From Verrucomicrobiota bacterium (GTDB taxonomy: Bacteria; Verrucomicrobiota; Verrucomicrobiia; Opitutales; Seribacteraceae), in assembly GCA_030830145.1 (NCBI GenBank), contig JAURNO010000074.1, forward strand, positions 1 through 5,715: a stretch of DNA of 5,715 nt, given 5' to 3'. This document shows positions 1-5,715 of this stretch, one piece after another. A program made the position numbers and the translations under genes. Under the pieces are notes generated by a model that saw nothing but the letters and a program-made list of their open reading frames with translations, was not told the origin of the DNA and did not search any database. How positions within the stretch are numbered: the stretch's first letter is position 1; every line of letters starts with the position of its first letter.

Positions 1-398
1 ATCCCCAAGAGAAAGCTACTTCCTGCCATAGCTTCAGGAGCCCGCTTTTCGCCAAAGACAGACAGAGATGATCGAACAATACGCATCGCTCCCCCACTCT
101 CCATAAGGCAAGTACCGATAATCGCCGCCATAGCGACCAAAATTCCCACCTTACCGCAAGTCTTGCCGAATCCTCCTGCCAACCTCTTGCCGATGCTTTC
201 CTCGGCTAATACTTTGGCTCTTTCGGGAGACTCACCTTTTTCTTCCGCAAAATGCCTCTCGAGGTAGATAGTTGGTGTCAAGCTCCCCACTAGGAAGGCC
301 GCCAAAGCCAAGGCAAGAAAAGCATGCATCCGAAGCCATACGATCCCTCCGATAACAAGAAGAAGACCAAGAACAAGAAGCAAAAGGGGCGATATCAC
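1..398 (-). CDS. GntP-family permease (gluconate/sugar-acid:H+ symporter type), C-terminus cut by window edge
   Basis: Only the first 132 residues are visible; the gene runs off the left edge. The translation opens with a hydrophobic hairpin (residues about 3-45, beginning MISPLLLLVLGLLLVIGG after GTG is read as Met). This lines up with the first two membrane segments of E. coli GntT-type permeases, including the short link WLRMHAFLAL. A charged cytosolic-looking loop follows (about 46-82), then a further membrane helix (about 84-98) and the family block ESGGAMRIVRSSL..FGEKRAPEAM..SSFLLGI, close to the GntP pattern 'SGGA.RIA..L...FG.KRA.WA....GF.LG'. Family members import gluconate or related sugar acids with protons across the inner membrane; the substrate cannot be told here. 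Start choice: GTG at 398 is the first ATG/GTG/TTG codon after the in-frame upstream stop, and it lies just before the first helix. No Shine-Dalgarno motif is visible. It follows the preceding gene by 56 bases on the same strand. Confidence 0.86.
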   Translation of the reverse strand, partial: MISPLLLLVLGLLLVIGGIVWLRMHAFLALALAAFLVGSLTPTIYLERHFAEEKGESPERAKVLAEESIGKRLAGGFGKTCGKVGILVAMAAIIGTCLMESGGAMRIVRSSLSVFGEKRAPEAMAGSSFLLG

Positions 399-454
399 GC
401 AAAGAAAATCAAATGGAAAAGGTTGGTTTGGATATGATGCGGAAACAAATTTTT
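399..454. other. Intergenic gap between the secreted-protein gene and the permease gene
   Basis: This 56-base AT-rich gap shows no hairpin followed by a T-run in the direction of transcription, no clear -35/-10 pair and no Shine-Dalgarno sequence ahead of the GTG start. Readthrough from the upstream genes into the permease is therefore possible but not shown. Confidence 0.5.
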
Positions 455-1252
455 CTAAAAGCCGCCAATCGTTGGCTGGGATTTAACTTCAGGGGCAGTC
501 GTGGATAACCGAGGAACACCGTATCCAAGAGTATTTTCAACAGGGGAGGAAAATTCCACGATGCGGCTAACTCGAATCCGGTTTCTTTGCATGCCAATAA
601 AATACATCCCGCGAAGATCGGGTGAATAGGGCCATTTTCGAGAAAATACCTTTTCATATTTACCGTTTTTCGGCAGGTAAGCCGAAAGCTCCATGACTTG
701 CCCGTCCTTGTCAATGGGGCTTGGTTTGACTCTTTCCGTCTTGCCACGAGAAAGAGTGAATTTGGATTGCCCGAAAATCAAGCCTACAGGAGAAGCAAGT
801 TGAGAAGTGAAGCTAAAATAACCCTTGGGAATCGTTTTCTCGTCAAAGGAAAGATTTCTAGTCGTCCAAGTTTTTTTTTCTTCAGAAGGAGTAAGAAGAA
901 TAAGAGAGTCACTCGGTTCTCCCTCGCCGGAAGGCAATCGGATCTTGGAAACAGACTCATAAGGGCTTTCTCCCTCGTTGAATTCGTAAGGCTCTTTCTG
1001 TCTAAGCAAGTTCAACTCTCCCGTACCGTAAAAAGAACATTTCTTGGAAGGCATCCCGGAAGACACGGTAAAAGGAATGACCGTGGCATTTTCGTCGAAA
1101 TCATTGCCCCATGGAGTGTAGGCAAGGTTCTGACTACCTTGGGTATTCCAGAGCATGATCGAAAAAAGAGCCTTAGGCAGAGGTTGCGCCACTTGCTCCT
1201 GCGAGTAAAGAACCGTGGTCAGAAAGATCGACAAAAAGATAAAGACTTTCAT
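455..1252 (-). CDS. Secreted protein of unknown function paired with the cassette protein A gene
   Basis: The product has 265 residues. Residues 1-17 (MKVFIFLSIFLTTVLYS) form a classic Sec signal peptide: a Lys, a hydrophobic core, then a small residue before Gln18, where signal peptidase I would probably cut. There is no lipobox Cys, so the mature protein of about 248 residues should be periplasmic or exported. No further membrane segment is seen. The mature part has the alternating hydrophobic/polar pattern of a beta-rich protein, with landmarks LAYTPWG (43-49), SDSLILLTP (114-122), IPKGYFSFTS (141-150) and the block KYEKVFSRKWPYSPDLRGMY (198-217). I recall uncharacterised proteins of this layout next to Verru_Chthon cassette genes, but know no named family. 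The start is fixed by an in-frame TAA at 1262-1264, only three codons upstream. The nearest purine-rich stretch (GAAGG) almost touches the ATG, so ribosome binding looks weak; translation may depend on the upstream gene 42 bases away. A run of nine A lies inside the gene at Lys126-Lys127. Confidence 0.8.
   Translation of the reverse strand: MKVFIFLSIFLTTVLYSQEQVAQPLPKALFSIMLWNTQGSQNLAYTPWGNDFDENATVIPFTVSSGMPSKKCSFYGTGELNLLRQKEPYEFNEGESPYESVSKIRLPSGEGEPSDSLILLTPSEEKKTWTTRNLSFDEKTIPKGYFSFTSQLASPVGLIFGQSKFTLSRGKTERVKPSPIDKDGQVMELSAYLPKNGKYEKVFSRKWPYSPDLRGMYFIGMQRNRIRVSRIVEFSSPVENTLGYGVPRLSTTAPEVKSQPTIGGF
871..879 (+). repeat. Homopolymer T9 (A9 on the coding strand) inside the secreted-protein gene
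   Basis: Nine consecutive T on the plus strand give GAA GAA AAA AAA ACT in the coding sense (SEEKKT, residues 123-128). Runs of this length can cause polymerase slippage. A one-base change would alter the frame for roughly the last half of the protein. The frame as given is intact on both sides of the run. Confidence 0.85.
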
Positions 1253-1294
1253 GCCTTCAGCTTAACGAATTACTGCGTGAAGAGAAGGATTGTT

Positions 1295-4200
1295 TTACAC
1301 TTCGTTATCCCGCAACCAACGGAATTTAATGATCTTGAATTTCCGGCCGAACCGTTGATTGATCCCCTTCCTCGAAATATCCTTGTCCGAATTTGAGAGC
1401 ACTTCCTCGTGCGGATCCTGATTAAGTTTACGGTCGGTTGGCAAACCGACTGCATAACGGTTTCTCGCTCCCGTATCTCCGATTCCGGGCAGATCCGGAC
1501 CAGCTTCGATGCCGTTGGTAATGGGTTGAATCTCTCCGGAACTATCAACTTCCGTACTGTTCTGATTCAGATCGAGCCAATATTCCTCGCGACCATTCCA
1601 AATGCCGTCGAAATTACGATCCTCGAAAGGTTCATGTGGTCGATGATGAGGGGGGTCCAACTTGGATTTCACATAATCCGGCAATCGTTGAACAGTGATT
1701 TCAATCCAAGAGCGGGAAGCCATCTGATTACTCTCGCCGGCAGGGCTTTCACCCATGACGCGAATAGTAAAAGTATCGGACCGAGCGGCAAGCGATGGGG
1801 CCAAGGGAGAAAGAACATCGGCTTGAGTAAGCCAACCGGGAATATTGGCACCGGTGGCAACATTCTCAACGGCAAGAAGGCTATCGGGAGCCTCTCCAAA
1901 GTTGAAGGCGTTTTTGTAGACGTCCATTTTCATATCAATCCTATGGCGTTCTACCTGCATCCCTTGTTGATCGTTCCATTGTCTGTAAGGATTGGGAGGA
2001 TCCTGTTTGACCGCTGGGATTAACAATGCTGGAGATGGAATCCAGTCACCCACGCTGGCAATGGAGCCGTCTTTGCGGAAAGCATTGTTGGTATCGACCT
2101 GATAACGAGTAGCTCGTACCATGCGTTCTGGGTCGGGGAAAAGTTCGTTTTCTTGAGTTACCCCCGCTCCCCAACCCTGTTTAAAGGTAAACCAATGTCC
2201 CCGGTTGCCAAAATCGGGAATTCTAATGTGGGGTTTTGGGGCAGCAGGGCGAAGAGTTCCCTGCAGACTAATAGCATGCGTTCCGAACTTGGAATCTCCG
2301 GAGGCGGTTCCGTTGTTCTGGAAACCAACGTAGTAAAAATCATTCGTGCTCTTAGCTTTTCCATTTGTTCCACCTATCCACCTTTTTTGTGGAACCCGAG
2401 GAAGAGCCAAATCCTTTTGCGGCGTTGAGAACCCATCCGAGTTAATTCCGGCTTTGGCAATCGCAGCTTGCACGGGCCCGCGCAATCCCAAAACAGTATC
2501 CCTGGTTTCCCTTGGCCACCTGTCCCGTGGCAACCAAACCAAGCTTTCGTTACCGGAAGCAAAGGAGGTACGGGCCACCCTGCGATTAACGAAGTCGGAA
2601 AGAGACAAAAAAGGGCCGCGTAACTTGACTTCCTCGACTAAATAGCGAGCCAAATCCTCCAATTGGTCATCGGTAAGAGACGCATACCCGGCCCAGACGT
2701 CATCCGGGGAAGAACTTTCGCCCATGACTCGCTGAAACGGTGTTTTGCTATCATCATATTTCCTAAGAGAAGATAATTGACTGACCCATGCTTCTACCGA
2801 GGTGGAATTGATGTTAAACGCACCGTTAACGAGAAGATTGGACGCATTGGTTTGATGCCGATGGTCTTCATCGGAACTAGAAGTAAAATAGTGATTTGGA
2901 CTCCGATAGGGAATCAACCTAGGATTTGCGGACTCCACCGAGGAAGCAAAGGAGGGGTTGGTCCGATCATCACCGGAGAGGAAATAGCCGTCAAAGAGTG
3001 CTTGGTTTGCATAATAACTTTGATCAAGGGTAACGTTTTGATGATTGAACTCATTTTCAACATCACGGACAGTTCCTGCACCCATATCCAGATTGGCTAA
3101 ATCCCATGGAAAAAGGCGGATGGGGAAATAGTTACCAGTAAATTGATCCAAATATTCAAAGCTGAACTTATTGATCAAGTAGGGAATGTTCATGTTGGGC
3201 TGAAAATCTATGCGCCGAACTCTACCCCAAGTTTTGTATCTGGCGACTTGAGTCGTTGCGTACGAATTTCCAATTACATAAGCGGGACCCTGCGAATAAG
3301 GATTCAGGTTGGCGTGCCTAAATTGCATAAGTGAAAGCAGAGGATTACGGGGAACACCGAACATAATAGCCGCGTCAAAAGCCGCTTGGACCTCCATATC
3401 CAAGTTTTGATCCTCATGAAAATGGCCAATACAGTACTCACCGAAGTCGTCCACCAATGGAAAAGCAGCTCCTGGGACAAAGCTTCCCCCCGTCGTACTC
3501 GTAGCCATGAAATGCTTCGTGATATTGAAATCGTCGAAATCAGCAAAGGGTTCGGAAGTCGGGTTGTGTTCGTTCCAACGATAAGGAGGCCTTTCTCTCC
3601 CCCGGTAGGTGGTTCCGTCATCCATTTGGCCTCCATAAAAACTCGTCCAAGTGTTGCAAGCCTTGTTGCCACCATTGCCTTTGTAGTAAGTTGAATCGAA
3701 CTTTTCCGTCGACCAATTATGACCGGATCCGGTTTGAAAACTTTCGACAATGGAACGTGGATTGAATTCATGAAAAACGATTTTATTGGAATCGCCCGGT
3801 AATTTCCAGCGAAGCCTGAAACCATTCATAGGAGCTCTGTTTGCCGAAAGATTGCTGAATCGACTAAGGCTTAGGTCTGCATCGGCGTTAGCGTAATCAC
3901 AAGAAGCTGAACCGACGGATATTTGAAAGGATTTGCTGAATTTCTTGATAGGAAATTCCGAACTTCCCGAGGCAAGATACAAGGTTATACCCCTCGGAGA
4001 AGGAGTACCCCCGAAACCAGGGAGAATATTTCCTTGATCGTCTATGTTTTCCAATTCGGCCCTTGAAATCCCCTTGATGCGAGAAATCCAATGGCGAACC
4101 GTGACTGGATCACTGCCGGGCTGGGTGTAGTTGGTGAAAAACTTAGCTATAACGGGAATTTCGGTGCCTTTGACCAAAGGGATGTCGAGAAGGCTCTTCG

Positions 4201-5715
4201 TACGTCCGCTTGGATCATTCCTTACTTGATTGATCAAGGACCAATCATAGGTTGCTCCAGTACCGACTGTAAAATGAGCCTTTTCTCCAGGTGCAAGATT
4301 CAGAGCACTTATTCGAAGTCGCAAAGGTACCGCACCTGTTGCTGAAACAAACTGCGAACTGCCTTGTCGAAGCTCAACTCTGCTTTGTCGGAATATGTGA
4401 AAAATCGGAATTCTGCCGTTGGAACGAATCGAAGACTGATGGCTAAAGAGTGGGGTAAAATCGGACTCGTTGCGAAAACGGTAAAAAGTCCGATGAGCTG
4501 GATTCGACATCATATCTCTTTCCTGATGCCTGACTTCCTTGAAATTCTTGGCCCAAAAATCCTCTCTGTCCCCAGAATAAATGGGTCGACGCCAGGGAGG
4601 GCGAGGACCACCACCACCACCACCGGGGGGACGACCTGGTTTCACGGGAGGAAGTCTTGGGGGACGTTTGCCTGGCTCCCCTCGATCCCATCTACCATTG
4701 CCATTTAAGTCAATGAATGTGTTTGGCCAAATGGATGCAAATAGGGATTCGTCAGGGGGATTCAGATCGAATCCCGCATTGCTGGGCATATTCGTGGAGG
4801 AGGAAGAAAAGCCATTTGAAACCGTGGAGGTGTCATCTTTGAGTTCATGATTCCACCACTTCTTGAATATATCCCAATCTTTGGTGTTGTAAGCTTGAAT
4901 TTCGTTTTGAATGGGAACCTCGACAATAATGTCTTGTTCCATGGACAAAGTCACGTCATAGGGGTTCCAAAAGGCAACCGAAGGAAGAACAGCCAAGCCA
5001 AGTTTGCCATTCTCGAAGAAGGGCGCCTGCCCATACTTGATCTCAACAAGGACCGGACTTATTGGGTGGTTGGATGGTTCGGGACGGTTTTGGATTCCAC
5101 GAAGGTAATTGTATTGCTTTCTAATTTCAGCCGCACCTCCGCGGGCTTGGTTGATGGCTCCATTTGGTCTCTTGTCGAAAACCACCAAGTTGTCCCCCGT
5201 GCTTCTGGGAAACTTGTCAGGATAAGCAGAGCTTCGCTCACCACCAGTGGGCTCACGGATGGTCAACGAGTCATTCTCTACTTTTTCGTAAAGGTTATGA
5301 AAATCACGAAGTACGGACCATTTGGGGCCAGCGGCAAGAACTCCGTAATCGTTGATGTAAGGAGCGCCGGCCCGGTCCAACCATTGGTTGGCCTTCGCTT
5401 TTGAATTGGGGTTTGGAATTGGTTCGCCTGCATAGGAAGCAACTCCTCCGGGCCTTTCCACATGGGGCTGCTGCCTTGCACCGACAACCTTGAGATTCGG
5501 CTCGAATTCCTTGAGGTAGTGAACGCGCTCTTTGTAAAACCAACCGCCGAATCCGTAGTCATCGAACTGTTGATCAGACATGGCGAAAAGGGCACTAAGG
5601 TCACGCTTGAGCCCTCCCGAACGACTGTCCGAAAGAACCCCGAAAGAATCGGCTGTAAGGGAGTGAAAATTTGCCGAGATCTTGTCGTTGCGGATATCCT
5701 TGGCGCTCTCCGAAT
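1295..5715 (-). CDS. Verru_Chthon cassette protein A-like giant prepilin-associated protein, 5' end outside window
   Basis: There are 1472 visible residues and the frame is open to the right edge, so the start is missing. The first in-frame ATG (5579-5581) is probably internal: the 44 codons before it contain SLTADSFGVLSDSRSGGLKR and DLSALF, a block typical of this family. Landmarks, counting from the first visible codon: SVAFWNPYDVTL (245-256), LNLAPGE (471-477), LLVNGAFNINSTSVEAW (960-976), RGPFLSLSDFVNRR (1032-1045), LRGPVQAAIAKAGIN (1077-1091), PGWLTQADVL and ARSDTFTIRVMGE (about 1292-1321), VQRLPDYV (1341-1348), NQRFGRKFKIIKFRWL (1452-1467). I recall these in order from Verru_Chthon cassette protein A (TIGR02600), whose members normally begin with a type IV pilin/PilX-like hydrophobic N-terminus; that part is off-window. 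The likely location is the cell envelope, anchored by that helix with the bulk outside. Unusual additions are two calcium-type loops and a Pro/Gly linker. The biochemical function is unknown; a GspK-like pseudopilus role is inference. The frame is intact throughout, with no sign of decay. Confidence 0.85.
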   Translation of the reverse strand, partial: SESAKDIRNDKISANFHSLTADSFGVLSDSRSGGLKRDLSALFAMSDQQFDDYGFGGWFYKERVHYLKEFEPNLKVVGARQQPHVERPGGVASYAGEPIPNPNSKAKANQWLDRAGAPYINDYGVLAAGPKWSVLRDFHNLYEKVENDSLTIREPTGGERSSAYPDKFPRSTGDNLVVFDKRPNGAINQARGGAAEIRKQYNYLRGIQNRPEPSNHPISPVLVEIKYGQAPFFENGKLGLAVLPSVAFWNPYDVTLSMEQDIIVEVPIQNEIQAYNTKDWDIFKKWWNHELKDDTSTVSNGFSSSSTNMPSNAGFDLNPPDESLFASIWPNTFIDLNGNGRWDRGEPGKRPPRLPPVKPGRPPGGGGGGPRPPWRRPIYSGDREDFWAKNFKEVRHQERDMMSNPAHRTFYRFRNESDFTPLFSHQSSIRSNGRIPIFHIFRQSRVELRQGSSQFVSATGAVPLRLRISALNLAPGEKAHFTVGTGATYDWSLINQVRNDPSGRTKSLLDIPLVKGTEIPVIAKFFTNYTQPGSDPVTVRHWISRIKGISRAELENIDDQGNILPGFGGTPSPRGITLYLASGSSEFPIKKFSKSFQISVGSASCDYANADADLSLSRFSNLSANRAPMNGFRLRWKLPGDSNKIVFHEFNPRSIVESFQTGSGHNWSTEKFDSTYYKGNGGNKACNTWTSFYGGQMDDGTTYRGRERPPYRWNEHNPTSEPFADFDDFNITKHFMATSTTGGSFVPGAAFPLVDDFGEYCIGHFHEDQNLDMEVQAAFDAAIMFGVPRNPLLSLMQFRHANLNPYSQGPAYVIGNSYATTQVARYKTWGRVRRIDFQPNMNIPYLINKFSFEYLDQFTGNYFPIRLFPWDLANLDMGAGTVRDVENEFNHQNVTLDQSYYANQALFDGYFLSGDDRTNPSFASSVESANPRLIPYRSPNHYFTSSSDEDHRHQTNASNLLVNGAFNINSTSVEAWVSQLSSLRKYDDSKTPFQRVMGESSSPDDVWAGYASLTDDQLEDLARYLVEEVKLRGPFLSLSDFVNRRVARTSFASGNESLVWLPRDRWPRETRDTVLGLRGPVQAAIAKAGINSDGFSTPQKDLALPRVPQKRWIGGTNGKAKSTNDFYYVGFQNNGTASGDSKFGTHAISLQGTLRPAAPKPHIRIPDFGNRGHWFTFKQGWGAGVTQENELFPDPERMVRATRYQVDTNNAFRKDGSIASVGDWIPSPALLIPAVKQDPPNPYRQWNDQQGMQVERHRIDMKMDVYKNAFNFGEAPDSLLAVENVATGANIPGWLTQADVLSPLAPSLAARSDTFTIRVMGESPAGESNQMASRSWIEITVQRLPDYVKSKLDPPHHRPHEPFEDRNFDGIWNGREEYWLDLNQNSTEVDSSGEIQPITNGIEAGPDLPGIGDTGARNRYAVGLPTDRKLNQDPHEEVLSNSDKDISRKGINQRFGRKFKIIKFRWLRDNEV
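1586..1621 (-). other. Calcium-binding loop 2 (EF-hand/dockerin type) in the giant protein
   Basis: The 12 codons encode DRNFDGIWNGRE (visible residues 1365-1376), with D1, N3, D5, G6, N9 and E12 all in place. The preceding HEPFE and following EYWLDLNQNSTEVDSS give the tandem 'EPFxDxNxDGxWxxxEexxxDxNxN' layout of secreted calcium-binding repeats; the second copy (1538-1573) lacks the Gly at position 6 and looks degenerate. The loop lies in a stretch of about 100 residues between VQRLPDYV and the conserved C-terminal NQRFGRKFKIIKFRWL, which seems longer than usual for the family. Confidence 0.72.
2579..2836 (-). other. GspK-like helix/hairpin segment inside the giant protein
   Basis: This segment encodes LLVNGAFNINSTSVEAW, then a spacer, then LTDDQLEDLARYLVEEVKLR running into GPFLSLSDFVNRR. 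The arrangement resembles the type II secretion minor pseudopilin GspK, where 'INVNTA..EVL' is followed by helices and a 'GPF.SL.DF' turn. That region forms a SAM/helix-hairpin-helix-like fold in GspK. The resemblance is read by eye from motif order and spacing. It is also among the most conserved parts of the cassette A family as I remember it. Confidence 0.5.
4583..4672 (-). other. Pro/Gly/Arg-rich low-complexity linker in the giant protein
   Basis: About 30 residues (visible 348-377) are dominated by Pro, Gly and Arg/Lys: GKRPPRLPPVKPGRPP, six Gly, then PRPPWRRP. This is expected to be disordered, extended and positively charged. It directly follows calcium loop 1 and separates the N-terminal third from the LNLAPGE-containing core, so it probably acts as a flexible hinge. 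Confidence 0.8.
4607..4624 (+). repeat. (ACC)6 trinucleotide microsatellite followed by G6
   Basis: Six perfect ACC units sit on the plus strand, immediately followed by six G (4625-4630). Read on the coding strand, this gives six identical GGT glycine codons after CCC CCC prolines. The use of one synonymous codon six times suggests recent slippage expansion. Gain or loss of a unit would keep the frame and only alter linker length; slippage in the six-G run would shift the frame. Confidence 0.9.
4676..4711 (-). other. Calcium-binding loop 1 (EF-hand/dockerin type) in the giant protein
   Basis: The 12 codons encode DLNGNGRWDRGE (visible residues 335-346). Loop positions are D1, N3, N5, G6, D9 and E12, which fits the DxNxNGxxDxxE calcium-coordinating pattern fully. 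It is preceded by a hydrophobic/aromatic stretch (SIWPNTFI) and followed directly by a Pro/Gly-rich linker. Repeats of the 'DxNGNGxWDxGE' kind are common in secreted bacterial proteins. Calcium binding itself is inferred from the residues. Confidence 0.75.

Noticed and set aside
399..460. Possible terminator between the secreted-protein gene and the permease
   Set aside because: Short A/T runs are present, but I could not form a GC-rich stem followed by a U-run in the transcribed direction.
1253..1294. Possible promoter ahead of the secreted-protein gene
   Set aside because: The gap is only 42 bases and shows no convincing -35/-10 pair; cotranscription with the upstream gene is the simpler reading.
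698..1396. Plus-strand open frame of 232 codons
   Set aside because: It lies opposite the secreted-protein gene and the end of the giant gene, is very rich in Arg/Lys/Phe without domain-like pattern, and spans an intergenic gap. It is a shadow of the minus-strand genes.
3304..3825. Minus-strand open frame of 173 codons in another frame
   Set aside because: It overlaps the giant gene in a different frame and shows unnatural Ser/Arg/Leu-rich composition. It is a shadow frame.
4607..4630. Possible repeat array or origin-like element at the CCA/G run
   Set aside because: It is a simple trinucleotide microsatellite coding for glycine; there are no spacers, no further units and no other repeat nearby.
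4847..5404. Plus-strand open frame of 185 codons with some hydrophobic stretches
   Set aside because: It is fully inside the giant minus-strand gene, whose translation here carries recognisable family blocks (for example WNPYDV). No independent start signal or known motif is seen.

Overview
The window carries three genes, all on the minus strand, so it reads right to left. The content points to a member of the Verrucomicrobiota with moderate GC (judged by eye near 48%). The main reason is the dominant gene, whose conserved blocks match what I recall of the Verru_Chthon cassette protein A family, a large prepilin-associated protein restricted largely to that phylum. The transporter at the left edge has a long charged loop like the GntP permeases I recall from Planctomycetes and Verrucomicrobia. 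This assignment comes from remembered family patterns, not from a search.

Right edge to 1295: a very large coding region with no stop codon up to the window edge, so its true start lies outside. At least 1472 residues are visible, including 44 codons upstream of the first in-frame ATG that look fully coding. It has a GspK-like helix/hairpin segment in its second half. Two near-perfect 12-residue calcium-binding loops (EF-hand/dockerin type) sit at extra segments: one before a Pro/Gly-rich linker, one near the C-terminus. 1252 to 455: a small secreted protein of 265 residues, 42 bases downstream of the large gene. 398 to 1: the first 132 residues of a GntP-family permease with a GTG start, cut by the left edge.

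The large protein and the small secreted one probably form one transcription unit, serving a type IV pilus/type II secretion-like envelope machine peculiar to Verrucomicrobia. The usual partners of cassette protein A (three short prepilin-like proteins B, C and D) are not in this window and would be sought next to it. The permease is probably metabolic and unrelated, though it follows by only 56 bases. I found no RNA genes, mobile elements, CRISPR arrays, convincing terminators or promoters. No stretch over 300 bases lacks a gene.

The most interesting idea here is that the large protein may be a giant GspK-like tip subunit of a pseudopilus, with built-in calcium sites.
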